A stretch of DNA of 20,116 nucleotides from a virus, in the IMG/VR virus record IMGVR_UViG_3300032116_001653, positions 1 to 20,116 of that record; one strand, 5' to 3'. The position numbers and the translations under genes are program-made. The notes under the pieces were generated by a model that saw only the letters and a program-made list of their open reading frames with translations, was not told the DNA's origin and searched no databases. Shown here piece by piece: positions 7,744 to 16,221 of this stretch (its first letter is position 1; each line of letters starts with the position of its first letter).

Positions 7744-7964
7744 GCGATGTAAGTCATGAGCAAATATATGATCGACTAGTTGCTGTTGAGAGCAAGGTTG
7801 ATCGAATTGATGCCAACACAAAAGGTCTTGTAGAGGCTATAGATGCCATGCAAGGTGCTGTCAAAGTTTTAGGTTGGGTTGCTTCTGCTGCCAAGCCTAT
7901 TCTTTGGATTGGTGGTTTGGTGGTGGCTGCTGGTGCTGTATGGCAAAGCTTGATTAAAAAGTAA
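7740..7964 (+). CDS. Small XhlA-like membrane protein (haemolysin/holin accessory type)
   Basis: This 74-aa protein has an N-terminal amphipathic coiled-coil helix (EQIYDRLVAVESKVDRIDAN, then TKGLVEAIDAMQGAVK) and one C-terminal membrane helix (KPILWIGGLVVAAGAVWQSL) ending in KK. This is the architecture of XhlA-type proteins, which can assist holins at the membrane. Here it sits among tail genes, about 9.5 kb from the main lysis block, so a lysis role is uncertain; a membrane-targeting or entry function is also possible. It is translationally coupled to both neighbours: ATGA at its start, and its TAA shares a base with the next ATG. Confidence 0.75.
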   Translation: MSDVSHEQIYDRLVAVESKVDRIDANTKGLVEAIDAMQGAVKVLGWVASAAKPILWIGGLVVAAGAVWQSLIKK

Positions 7965-8620
7965 TGGCTAACAAAAAACAACAACTAGACAACCCCGCCT
8001 TGCCTTCTTTAGGCTTGTCAGGCCCTGTCTATTCTCAGAATGTGCAGAATCAAAATAATGCAGTTTTGAGGTTGTTTTTTACCAAGCTGGTCAACATTAT
8101 TGGCTCCGTGATTGGTCCTAGAGGAAGTAAGTTCCTTAATACACCTCATGGGGCTTTTCAGGACTCTACAGATCAAACTGCTGCCAACACTACAACAGCT
8201 TATGCTGTGACGTTCAACACTACAGACTTTTCTAATGGTGTAACGATGGTGAGCAACAGTAGGATTACTGTGGCTGATTCTGGTATCTGGAACTTGCAGT
8301 TTTCTTTCCAGTTCAAAAACGCTGGCAATGATGGACAGGATATTGATATTTGGTTCAAAAAGAACAATGTCAACATTGACAACAGCAACAGCCGATTCCA
8401 CATCCCAGCTAGAAAGTCATCTGGAGATCCCAGCCACTTGGTTGCAGCCATGAATTTTTTTGTGAGCATGGTAGACAACGACTATGTTGAAATCATGTGG
8501 CTAACAACCAGCACTGATGTAAGCTTGGAGCAGTTCCCAACTAGCACAAGCCCAACAAGACCAGCAGTGCCATCAGCAATTGCTACCATGACGTTTGTGT
8601 CTAACCTGCCAACCCAATAA
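7964..8620 (+). CDS. Putative C1q/TNF-like beta-sandwich tail protein
   Basis: This 218-aa protein has a short N-terminal tether with a helix (NNAVLRLFFTKLVNIIGSVI). From about residue 60 a beta-sandwich pattern follows: GAFQDSTDQTAANTTTAYAV, NTTDFSNGV, RITVADSGIWNLQFSFQFKN, DIDIWFKKNNVNIDNSNSRF and FFVSMVDNDYVEIMW. The order 'time-trace' strand, ADSGIWNLQFSFQF and a late DNDYVEIMW strand resembles C1q/TNF-like jelly-roll tips found on phage fibres. It probably belongs to the virion surface, perhaps as a fibre tip. No strong ribosome-binding site is seen; coupling to the upstream gene is likely. Confidence 0.75.
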   Translation: MANKKQQLDNPALPSLGLSGPVYSQNVQNQNNAVLRLFFTKLVNIIGSVIGPRGSKFLNTPHGAFQDSTDQTAANTTTAYAVTFNTTDFSNGVTMVSNSRITVADSGIWNLQFSFQFKNAGNDGQDIDIWFKKNNVNIDNSNSRFHIPARKSSGDPSHLVAAMNFFVSMVDNDYVEIMWLTTSTDVSLEQFPTSTSPTRPAVPSAIATMTFVSNLPTQ

Positions 8621-8626
8621 AACATC

Positions 8627-10102
8627 ATGGCCTACATCCCACTTCAAATACCTCCAGGTGTCTACAAGAACGGTACTGAATACCAATCTAAAGGACGCTG
8701 GAACGACTCCAATCTGGTTCGGTGGTACGAGGGTACTCTAAGGCCTGTTGGTGGCTGGAGAAAGCGTTCTACGACTCAGCTAAGTGGATCTGCTCGTGGT
8801 CTGCTTAACTGGCGTGATAACTCCAACAATAGACGTATCGCAATTGGTACACATACACACCTTTATGCAATGAACGAAGGTGGATCTGTTTTTGACATTT
8901 CCCCTAACGATTTGGTTGCTGGTGATGCCAATGCTGTACTCAAGATTGGTTATGGATACGGTACATACGGCAACTATGCTTACGGTGTAGCTCGTCCTGA
9001 TCTTGGTCAATACACTCCTGCCACTACCTGGAGCATGGATACATTTGGTCAATATCTGGTTGCTTGTTCTTCAAAGGATGGACGATTGCTTGAGTGGCAG
9101 TTGAATACGAGTACTGATGCTGCTCCTATTACCAATGCCCCAACAAGCTGTACAGGTCTGATTGTTACCCAAGAGCGATTTATCTTTGCTTTGGGTGCAA
9201 GTGGCAATCCTCGTAAAGTTGCTTGGTGTGATCAAGAAAACAACACCATTTGGACTCCTGCCGCAACAAACCAAGCTGGTGACTTTGAGTTGACCACCAT
9301 TGGCTCCTTGATGTGTGCCAAAAGGGTTCGTGGTTCAACCATCTTGTTTACAGACATTGATGTCCATACAGCAACATACATTGGGCCACCATTTATTTAT
9401 AGTTTTGAGCGTGTTGGTACAGGCTGTGGTGTTATTTCAAAGCAAGCTGTTGCTGCTACTGATAATGCCTGTATTTGGATGTCTGGTTCAGGTTTCTGGA
9501 TTTATGATGGTTTTGTAAAGCCTTTGCCTTCTGATGTTGGTGATTATGTGTTTACCAACCTAAATCACACTCAATCTTCCAAGGTTTACTGCGTTCATAA
9601 CTCATCTTTTGGTGAGATCTGGTGGTTCTACCCAAGTGCTGGTTCAAACGAGGTGGACTCTTACGTGTCCTACAACTACCGTGAAACCCATTGGGCTATC
9701 GGTACTTTGGCTCGTACTTGCGGTACTGATCGTGGAATCTTCTCAAACCCACTGATGATGTCTACAGACGGTTATCTGTATGAGCATGAGGTAGGGTTTA
9801 ACTACGACTCACAGAGTGTCTTTGCTGAGTCTGGTCCTGTTGAATTGGGTGCTGGTGACAGATTGATGAGTCTTACTGGACTTATTCCTGATGAAAAGAC
9901 TGTTGGCAATGTCCAAGCCCGTCTAAGCACCAAGTTTTACCCCAATTCTGTGGAATATAACCACGGACCATATTCAATGAGTTCACCAACATCTGTACGT
10001 GTTACTGGACGACAAGTGGCTGTAAAGATTGAGGGTGTTGATCTAACTGATTGGCGAGTAGGTGTTATTCGTTTTGATGGCAAGCCTGGAAGTATGCGCT
10101 GA
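8627..10102 (+). CDS. Tail nozzle / stabilisation-like protein (beta-propeller type)
   Basis: This 491-aa protein starts with the typical entry YIPLQIPPGVYKNGTEYQSK, then GRWNDSNLVRWYEGTLRPVG and GWRKRS. A long series of beta-rich repeats follows (GTHTHLYAMNEGG, RFIFALGASGNPRKVAWCDQ, YVSYNYRETHWAIGTLARTC). This matches the tail tube/nozzle proteins of podophages (functional counterparts of T7 gp12 and P22 gp10), which sit below the adaptor ring and form the DNA channel with beta-propeller-like domains. The C-terminal VRVTGRQVAVKIEGVDLTDW looks like a final beta domain. The next gene overlaps as TGATG. The placement is by architecture and context, not exact family match. Confidence 0.82.
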   Translation: MAYIPLQIPPGVYKNGTEYQSKGRWNDSNLVRWYEGTLRPVGGWRKRSTTQLSGSARGLLNWRDNSNNRRIAIGTHTHLYAMNEGGSVFDISPNDLVAGDANAVLKIGYGYGTYGNYAYGVARPDLGQYTPATTWSMDTFGQYLVACSSKDGRLLEWQLNTSTDAAPITNAPTSCTGLIVTQERFIFALGASGNPRKVAWCDQENNTIWTPAATNQAGDFELTTIGSLMCAKRVRGSTILFTDIDVHTATYIGPPFIYSFERVGTGCGVISKQAVAATDNACIWMSGSGFWIYDGFVKPLPSDVGDYVFTNLNHTQSSKVYCVHNSSFGEIWWFYPSAGSNEVDSYVSYNYRETHWAIGTLARTCGTDRGIFSNPLMMSTDGYLYEHEVGFNYDSQSVFAESGPVELGAGDRLMSLTGLIPDEKTVGNVQARLSTKFYPNSVEYNHGPYSMSSPTSVRVTGRQVAVKIEGVDLTDWRVGVIRFDGKPGSMR

Positions 10103-10503
10103 TGGATTATGAGAAGTACAAGCTCAATGGTGAACTACCACTATGGGCTGTGCTTTTCCAAAAAGTAGAGAAAATACTTGAACCTGCCTTAGAATACGAT
10201 AACACCTATAACATTCAAGATGTAGCAGATTGCATCTCAGATGGTTCAATGCAGCTATGGCCTACTAATAACAGTGCTGTAGTGACGCAAGTGCAAAACT
10301 TTCCAAGGATGAAGGTGTTGCACATTTTTTTGGCTGGTGGCAATCTAGAGGAACTAGAAACGCTAACCCCCCATATTCAGAAGTTCGCTGAATACATGGG
10401 ATGCCGCAAGATCACCTTAACAGGGCGTAAAGGCTGGTCAAGAACTTTTGTCACTAAATTCAACATGAAGCCAACACATTATTGGCTTTCAACGGAGGTG
10501 TAA
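10102..10503 (+). CDS. GNAT-like phage protein of unknown target
   Basis: This 133-aa soluble protein has an order reminiscent of the GNAT acyltransferase core: a strand VLHIFLAGGNLEELETLTPH, then a helix IQKFAEYMGCRKITLTGRKG and the GRKGWSRTFVTKFNMKP segment. The canonical acetyl-CoA loop (R/Q-xx-G-x-G/A) is not clearly visible, so it may be a degenerate or non-catalytic member. Such small proteins lie just before the internal-protein genes in many podophages. It begins one base into the nozzle stop (TGATG). The end of the gene overlaps the spacer with the ribosome-binding site of the next gene (GGAGGT at 10494-10499). Confidence 0.72.
   Translation: MDYEKYKLNGELPLWAVLFQKVEKILEPALEYDNTYNIQDVADCISDGSMQLWPTNNSAVVTQVQNFPRMKVLHIFLAGGNLEELETLTPHIQKFAEYMGCRKITLTGRKGWSRTFVTKFNMKPTHYWLSTEV
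10494..10499 (+). promoter_or_regulatory. Ribosome-binding site that sets the start at 10506
   Basis: GGAGGT lies 6 nt before ATG at 10506. A longer reading of the same frame would start at a TTG at 10482, inside the previous gene and without a ribosome-binding site. The GGAGGT therefore supports the ATG. Confidence 0.85.
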
Positions 10504-10505
10504 TT

Positions 10506-12386
10506 ATGTCTGGTGGTAGCAGCCAAAGTACGCAGCAGCTTGATCCTGCAATGCGTGATGCGTTTCTTGGAAACGTAACCCGAGCAACAGGTGTCGCTGA
10601 AGGATTGCAAGCCCGACAGTTTGCTGATTTCAACCAAGATCAAGCAACAGCAGCCAACATCTACCGTCAATTTGCTGATCCAAATAGTCAGCAAATGCGT
10701 CAACTTAATACTTCTGCTAATTTGGCAACAACTGCTGGCTTGTATCGTCCGCAAAACGTAGTTGCACAAAATTATGCTGGTGCAACAGTAGATCCTGCTG
10801 CTTTGGCTGCTCAACAAGGCTATAACGCTGCAACTGGTCAGTTTGCCTCTGCTGGTCCTGCTGCTACTGCTGCTGCTCAAGGCTATCAGGCTGCTCAGTT
10901 TGGTGGTCAAACTGCTGGTCCAGCAGAACGTGCACAAGCTGCTGCTTTGGCTAGAGGTGACATTCGTGATGTTGCTGCTCAACAGATTGAAGCTGAAAGA
11001 ATTGCTGCTGCTCAAGCCAATCGTTTAGGTGTTCGTGATGTTGCTGCTGCTGGTGTCAGTGGTGCTCAAGTGGCTTCTGAGGCTTTGGGACAGATTGCTC
11101 CACAGGCTCGTCAGAATGTTCGTGATATTCAGGCTCAATCCTTCCTGAACCAGAACATTCAGCAGTACATGAATCCATTTACTCAGGCTGTTACTGAGCA
11201 AAGCTTGAGGGATTTGGAGCGTTCACGACAGTTGCAACAACAGCAAACTGCTGCACAAGCCACTGCTGCAAGGGCTTTTGGCGGATCTCGTCAGGGTGTT
11301 GCTGAAGCCGAAACTAACCGTGCTTTTGGTGAGAATGCTGCTCGTTTGGTTGCACAACAAAATGCTGCCGCCTTTCAAGCTGCCCAACAAGCTTCTGAGG
11401 CTGATCTTGCTCGTGCAATGCAAGCTCAACAGCTTAACCAAGCCCAAGATGCTGCTACTACTCAACAAGCTTTGCAGTTGGCTGGTCAGTTTGGTCTTGC
11501 TAACCAAGATGCTGCTTTACGTGCTGCTCTTGCCAATCAAGGTGTAGATACTCAGTTTGGCCTTACAAATGCTCAACTTGAGCAACAAGCTCGTTTGGCT
11601 AATCAGTCTACTGGTTTGGCTGCATCACAAGCCAACCAGGATGCCGCTTTGAGGGCTGCTCTTGCCAACCAAAGCGTTGACTTGAATGTTGGTCAGTTGA
11701 ACACACAGAATGCTCAACAAGCTGCCTTGGCTAACGCTGCTGCTGCTAACCAGATGGCTCAGTTCAATGCTGGTAACTTGCAACAAGCTGGATTGTCTAA
11801 TCAGCAAGCTTTGAACCAAGCAGGTCAATTCGGTAGTGCTGCTGCTAACCAAGCTGCTTTGGCTAATGCTGCTGCCATGAATCAGATGGGTCAATTCAAT
11901 GCTGGTAATCAGCAAGCAATGGCTCTGGCTAACTTGGCTGCTCAGAACCAAGCTGCTCAGTTTGGTGCTTCTGCTTTCAACCAAGCAGGTTTGGCTAACC
12001 AAGCAGCTATCAATGCCCGTGCTGCTCAACAAGCGGGTTTGACGCAACAAGCTGGCTTGACCAATGCTGCTAACTTCTTGCAAGCTAACTTGGCTAACCA
12101 ACAAGCTGGTCTGTCTGCAAACCAACAGCGTTTAGGTGCTTCTGGTCAACTTGCAAACATTGCTGGTCAAGGTCAACAGATGGGCTTTGCTGGTGCTCAG
12201 AACTTGGCAAATATCGGTGCTATTCAACAGCAGTTCTCACAACAACAGTTGGATGCAATCCGCAATCTGCCACTGGAGCAGCAACAGATCATCAACCAAG
12301 CATTGGGCCTCAATGTTGGTGGTGGTTCTGGTATGCAGCAGCAATCTACTTCACGCCAAGGTTTGCTTGGTGTTCTCGGCTTGTAA
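10506..12386 (+). CDS. Ala/Gln/Asn-rich putative internal virion protein with 11-residue repeats
   Basis: This 626-aa protein is very rich in Ala, Gln and Asn. The N-terminal part (SGGSSQSTQQLDPAMRDAFL) is followed by helical stretches; SFLNQNIQQYMNPFTQAVTE and ARAFGGSRQGVAEAE lie before residue 280. From residue 333 to 541 it consists of 19 successive 11-residue units, each usually starting with Asn, without any insertion or deletion. Eleven-residue periodicity usually means a long right-handed (hendecad) helical coil. Together with the two genes that follow, the size, composition and position match podophage internal (ejection) proteins that leave the head with the DNA; this role is inferred. 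Nothing suggests an enzyme. The start is ATG 10506, chosen for its GGAGGT ribosome-binding site. Confidence 0.85.
   Translation: MSGGSSQSTQQLDPAMRDAFLGNVTRATGVAEGLQARQFADFNQDQATAANIYRQFADPNSQQMRQLNTSANLATTAGLYRPQNVVAQNYAGATVDPAALAAQQGYNAATGQFASAGPAATAAAQGYQAAQFGGQTAGPAERAQAAALARGDIRDVAAQQIEAERIAAAQANRLGVRDVAAAGVSGAQVASEALGQIAPQARQNVRDIQAQSFLNQNIQQYMNPFTQAVTEQSLRDLERSRQLQQQQTAAQATAARAFGGSRQGVAEAETNRAFGENAARLVAQQNAAAFQAAQQASEADLARAMQAQQLNQAQDAATTQQALQLAGQFGLANQDAALRAALANQGVDTQFGLTNAQLEQQARLANQSTGLAASQANQDAALRAALANQSVDLNVGQLNTQNAQQAALANAAAANQMAQFNAGNLQQAGLSNQQALNQAGQFGSAAANQAALANAAAMNQMGQFNAGNQQAMALANLAAQNQAAQFGASAFNQAGLANQAAINARAAQQAGLTQQAGLTNAANFLQANLANQQAGLSANQQRLGASGQLANIAGQGQQMGFAGAQNLANIGAIQQQFSQQQLDAIRNLPLEQQQIINQALGLNVGGGSGMQQQSTSRQGLLGVLGL
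11502..12128 (+). repeat. 19 tandem 33-bp (11-codon) units, partly with 66-bp super-period
   Basis: Starting from NQDAALRAALA at 11502, every 33 bp encodes a related 11-residue unit, 19 units in phase to 12128. Sixteen of 19 units begin with Asn. The NQDAALRAALA unit itself recurs exactly 132 bp later (11634). In units 3-15 (11568-11996) the tenth residue alternates strictly between Leu and Gln, giving a 22-residue (66-bp) super-repeat. Copies are diverged at DNA level. Confidence 0.9.
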
Positions 12387-12395
12387 GGAGTTTTT

Positions 12396-13946
12396 ATGCC
12401 TATCAATTTTGGCTTATTGTCAAACGCTGCTCTTACTGGTCTTGGAGAACAGGAAAGGGCAGATCTTCAAAAGCAAGCTACTACTCAGTTCTTGCTTGGC
12501 TCCTTGTTGAGCAATGATCCTGCAATGGGTCTGCGTTCTGCTCTGAGTGTTCCTGAGCAATACAGCACTGCTCAAAGAGCTATTACAGAGGCACAAGAGA
12601 AAAAGCGTCAACGTGCTGAAGTCTCTAGTTTTCTAGAGCAATACGCACCAACACCAATGCAAGCAGGTCAACGTGCTTTAGGGCAAGAGGGTAGAGGACC
12701 AACAATTAGTGCCGCTCAGAATCAGCAAAACATTTTGAATGCGCCAATTGATTTCCAAAGGGCTTTAACTGATTCTTTGCGTTTGGCTGGCAATCCTGCT
12801 CAACCTCAAATCCGAGAAACTTTGACCGCATTGCAGCCTAAATTCCAAGGTGATTTGCGAGTCGATGCAAGTGGAAGGGTTGTTGGCTCCTTGCCAACCA
12901 CCAAGGATGGCATTCAAAGCCAATTTAATCCGCAGACAGGTATGTATTCTGCCAACCCTGTGCAGAACTATATGCTGTCGCAAATTCTGACAAGAGCGCC
13001 AGAAACTTCTGCAAACACGATGCTTGGCGTAAATCCTGATGGATCTATTCAGCAAATGGCTATTCCAGGTGCAGCACAAGCAGTTAGCACAATTGAAGGT
13101 GCTAGGGCAGTTGGTCAGGCACAAGGGCAAGTTGAACAAGTCATTGGGGCTGATGGCAGGACTTATTTTGTTCCTCGATCTTCATTGCTTAATCAGCCAA
13201 CTAGTCAAGGTGCTGGTCAGCCTACAACTCCTCAAGTTGGTCCTGCTGGTGCAGTTTCTAAGATCTCTCCTCAGCAAGAAGCAATCAATCGTGCTGCTTC
13301 TGAGCGATACAACGAGTTCACCAAGACCTCTTTGGATAAGGCAATGACTGTCGGTGACCGTACACGTTCTGCTGAGTTCTTGTACAACGCTGCCGAACAA
13401 CTTGACCCCAACAAGGCAACTGAGTTTTTGTCGAGTGCTGCATCGTACATTCGTGCGATTCCAGGTGTTGGTGACAAGTTTGATTCTTTTGTTGGCAACG
13501 TTAATATGTTCAACAAAACTCGCTCTGAGGGCGTTCTTAAGGGCTTGGAGAGCATTAAGGGTAACGCTAACGCATTTGAAGGCGGTATTGTTGATAGAGC
13601 CACCACTGGTGTGTCAGATCCTAAGTTTGTTACCAAGTACTTGTCTGCTCTTGAGATTGCTTCTGCTGCTAAAGACGAAGCTCGTCAACGATTCTTGGAT
13701 AACTACACTGGTGATCCAAAGAATGTGTTTACTGCATGGGCTAACTCTCCTGACAACCCAAGGATCTACAACCATCCAAAGGTCAATCAGTTCTTGACTG
13801 AGCAAGTTCAATCTTGGCAGCGTTCTGGTGCTGCTCCAGGCACTGCTCCAGTAATGCCAGCAGGTTTTACAGCAGGTCGTAGCAAGTCAACTGGTGCAGT
13901 CCAGATCAGGAAGCCCGATGGTTCTATTTTCGTAGTAGGTCAGTAA
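12396..13946 (+). CDS. Putative internal virion (ejection) protein, family not recognised
   Basis: This 516-aa protein has an N-terminal helical region (ALTGLGEQERADLQKQATTQ; LGSLLSNDPAMGLRSALSV) and a low-complexity Gln/Ala/Pro-rich middle (about residues 70-300). The conserved-looking helical C-terminal domain runs from about 310 to 480 (TRSAEFLYNAAEQLDPNKAT, ASYIRAIPGVGDKFDSFVGN, TKYLSALEIASAAKDEARQR). The end has a small beta tail (GAVQIRKPDGSIFVVG). It lies between the repeat protein and the transglycosylase protein, the usual place of podophage internal core proteins. The AAGGAG ribosome-binding site is strong, and the stop overlaps the next ATG as TAATG. I cannot name the family. Confidence 0.8.
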   Translation: MPINFGLLSNAALTGLGEQERADLQKQATTQFLLGSLLSNDPAMGLRSALSVPEQYSTAQRAITEAQEKKRQRAEVSSFLEQYAPTPMQAGQRALGQEGRGPTISAAQNQQNILNAPIDFQRALTDSLRLAGNPAQPQIRETLTALQPKFQGDLRVDASGRVVGSLPTTKDGIQSQFNPQTGMYSANPVQNYMLSQILTRAPETSANTMLGVNPDGSIQQMAIPGAAQAVSTIEGARAVGQAQGQVEQVIGADGRTYFVPRSSLLNQPTSQGAGQPTTPQVGPAGAVSKISPQQEAINRAASERYNEFTKTSLDKAMTVGDRTRSAEFLYNAAEQLDPNKATEFLSSAASYIRAIPGVGDKFDSFVGNVNMFNKTRSEGVLKGLESIKGNANAFEGGIVDRATTGVSDPKFVTKYLSALEIASAAKDEARQRFLDNYTGDPKNVFTAWANSPDNPRIYNHPKVNQFLTEQVQSWQRSGAAPGTAPVMPAGFTAGRSKSTGAVQIRKPDGSIFVVGQ

Positions 13947-16132
13947 TGGCAACTAAAGACGAAATCTTTGCATTCGCTGCTCAAGAGGCAGAGCGCCAAG
14001 GGGTTCCTCTGTCTTTGGTGCAAGGCGTTATTGAAGCTGAGTCTGGTGGCAGGTTTGATGCTCGTGGTCCTAAAACACGATCAGGAGACACTGCTTTCGG
14101 CCCAATGCAGTTGATGGCAAATACAGCCAAAGAACTTGGCGTTAATCGCATGGATTGGGCAGACAACATCCGTGGTGGCGTGAAGTATCTTGGTCAACTC
14201 AGCCAACGATTCAACTCTCCTGAGTTGGTTCTTGCTGCCTACAACGCTGGTCCTGGTAATGTCGAAAGATATGGTGGTGTTCCACCATTCAAAGAAACCC
14301 AAAACTATGTGAAGAAGGTTCAAAACTTTATGTCTAAAACCACAGACGATGATTTTGTTCCATTTGAACAAGCACCTCAGCAGACAAGACAAGCTACTCA
14401 AGCACCAGCACCTGCTCAACAGGCAACTGATGACTTTGTTCCGTTTTCTGCTGCTCCTGCTCCAAAGCAAACCCAAACCCGTCAGACTCCTAACGTCACC
14501 AACATTGTTGACAGCGTAAGAGAGCAAGCCAATCAACCTCCTAGCCAGTTCTTGCAAGACGTTCGTGCAAGTTTTAACCCTATGGATGTGTTGCGTGGTC
14601 AAACCACCACTGGTCAACTGGCAATGGGTGCTGGTAATTTGATCAACACAGGCATTCAGAATGTCTTGGGTAGTCTTGGCTTCTCAGACGAGTACTTGGG
14701 AAGAACCCGTACTCCACCTGCTCCTGCTGCTCCTACTCAGTCAATTAGTGACATCCTTACTGGAGTTGCTAGAACGGCTCAGGATCGTCCTGGACTGCTT
14801 GTTGGTAGTCTTGGTACTGCCATGCTTGATCCACTCAACCTAGCCCTTCCTGGTGGCATTCAGCGTACATTGGCTTCTGCTACACCTAGGGCTGTTGCTC
14901 AAGCTGCTCCTCGTACTGTTGCTGCTGCTCAAAATATAGGCACTGCTGGTACTGCTGGTGCTATTACTTCTGGTGCTGCTCAGTTGGCAAACACAGGGAC
15001 TATCAATCCTGCTCAGTTGGCTAATGAAGCTGCTGCTGGTGCTTTGTTGTCTGCTCCTGTTGCTGCTGTAGGTGCTGTTACAACACCTCGTCAGGTAGCT
15101 CCTTTGACGCAACAACAACAAGTTGCTCAACAGGCTATCCAGCAAGGTGCAACACTGCCTCCTTCACAGGTCAATCCTACGATCTTGAATCGTTTGCTTG
15201 AGGGTTTTTCTGGCAAACAACAGACAAGTCAGGTTGCATCCATCAAGAATCAGGAAGTCATCAATGCTCAGGCTCGTAAGTCCTTGGGACTTGCTCCTGA
15301 TACACCGATTACTCCTCAAGTTTTGAATGAATACCGCAATGTTAAAGGTCAGGCATACGATGCTTTGAGAGCAAATCCTGCCTATTACACAGACCGTCAA
15401 TTCATTGGCGATGTCAACAAGCGTATAGCTGAATTGCAGAAGATTGGCAGCACTACTGATGTTCGTGCTGAGATCAATATCTTAAATGGCCTAAAACAGC
15501 TTAGGTTTGATGGCGATGGTTTGGTTGAGCAAATCAAAAGGTTGCGAGGTGATGCTGAAACAAACTTATCATCTGGCGATGCAAGAAGCATAAGCTTGGG
15601 AAGAGCGCAAAAGTTTGCTTCTCAACAACTTGAAGATCTCGCAGAACGTAACCTGCAAAACTTCAACCAACCAGATGTCATGAAGAACTTCAAGCAAGCT
15701 CGTCAGGACATTGCTAAGAGCTACACCATTGAGAAATCATTGAATGCAGCTACTGGTGACGTATCTGGTGCTAAGTTGGGTCAACGTGCTGCTGCTGGCA
15801 GGATTGTTCCTTCTGAGTTACAAGCTCTATCCAATGCTGCTGCTGCCTTCCCAAATGCTTTCCAAAACGTAGCAAGGGTTGGTAGTGTTCCGGTTATCAG
15901 CCCACTTGATGTTGGTGCTGCTGGTGTTGCTGCTGCTAGTGCCAGTAACCCTGCTTTGTTGGCAACTGTTGCTGGTCGTCCATTGGTTAGGTCAGCAATT
16001 ACAAGTTCACCATTCCAAAGTAGGATGCTGCCAAACACTCAGCAACAAGTTCCAGGCTTGCTGAACAGGATTACCACCGATCCATTGGCAAACTACGGTA
16101 TTGGAATGCTGCCTCAGTACGGTGTGCAATGA
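13946..16132 (+). CDS. Internal virion protein with N-terminal lytic transglycosylase domain
   Basis: This 728-aa protein begins with a soluble lytic transglycosylase (SLT) domain at residues about 5-125. VIEAESGG carries the catalytic glutamate (E32, followed by S33). FGPMQLM (51-57) matches the G-MQLMP motif, and LAAYNAGPGNVERYGG (96-111) is the Y-AGPG-V motif. The domain cuts peptidoglycan glycan strands so that DNA can pass the cell wall at infection. After it come linkers with two DDFVPF motifs, then Pro/Gln/Ala-rich and helical regions to the C terminus, consistent with an ejected channel protein such as T7 gp16. It overlaps both neighbours (TAATG upstream, ATGA downstream). Confidence 0.93.
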   Translation: MATKDEIFAFAAQEAERQGVPLSLVQGVIEAESGGRFDARGPKTRSGDTAFGPMQLMANTAKELGVNRMDWADNIRGGVKYLGQLSQRFNSPELVLAAYNAGPGNVERYGGVPPFKETQNYVKKVQNFMSKTTDDDFVPFEQAPQQTRQATQAPAPAQQATDDFVPFSAAPAPKQTQTRQTPNVTNIVDSVREQANQPPSQFLQDVRASFNPMDVLRGQTTTGQLAMGAGNLINTGIQNVLGSLGFSDEYLGRTRTPPAPAAPTQSISDILTGVARTAQDRPGLLVGSLGTAMLDPLNLALPGGIQRTLASATPRAVAQAAPRTVAAAQNIGTAGTAGAITSGAAQLANTGTINPAQLANEAAAGALLSAPVAAVGAVTTPRQVAPLTQQQQVAQQAIQQGATLPPSQVNPTILNRLLEGFSGKQQTSQVASIKNQEVINAQARKSLGLAPDTPITPQVLNEYRNVKGQAYDALRANPAYYTDRQFIGDVNKRIAELQKIGSTTDVRAEINILNGLKQLRFDGDGLVEQIKRLRGDAETNLSSGDARSISLGRAQKFASQQLEDLAERNLQNFNQPDVMKNFKQARQDIAKSYTIEKSLNAATGDVSGAKLGQRAAAGRIVPSELQALSNAAAAFPNAFQNVARVGSVPVISPLDVGAAGVAAASASNPALLATVAGRPLVRSAITSSPFQSRMLPNTQQQVPGLLNRITTDPLANYGIGMLPQYGVQ

Positions 16133-16221
16133 AAGATCTTGCTGTTGCCATTCTTGGAGCAGCAGTTCTTATAGGGTTCATTCTCTATTGCATCCGTATC
16201 TTCATTTGGGCATTTTTATGA
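16129..16221 (+). CDS. 30-aa micro membrane peptide
   Basis: This 30-codon gene starts with ATG overlapping the previous stop (ATGA) and ends with TGA overlapping the next ATG. The product is almost a single membrane helix: MKDLAVAILGAAVLIGF, then ILYCIRIFIWAFL. It has one positive charge inside the helix (R24) and one negative charge near the N terminus. It has no recognisable family. The exact ATGA coupling on both sides and its hydrophobic, compact composition suggest a real gene rather than a chance frame. A membrane or lysis-accessory role is inferred from the neighbours only. Confidence 0.62.
   Translation: MKDLAVAILGAAVLIGFILYCIRIFIWAFL

Noticed and set aside
10482-10505. TTG start for the repeat protein
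   Set aside because: Without a ribosome-binding site and inside the previous gene; ATG 10506 has GGAGGT 6 nt upstream.
10479-12125. Open frames on the (-) strand opposite the Ala/Gln-rich repeat gene
   Set aside because: Low-complexity Ser/Leu-rich mirrors of the repeat gene; no ribosome-binding sites and composition fully explained by the + strand.
11502-12128. CRISPR-like array
   Set aside because: The 33-bp repeats are coding, adjacent without spacers and diverged at DNA level.
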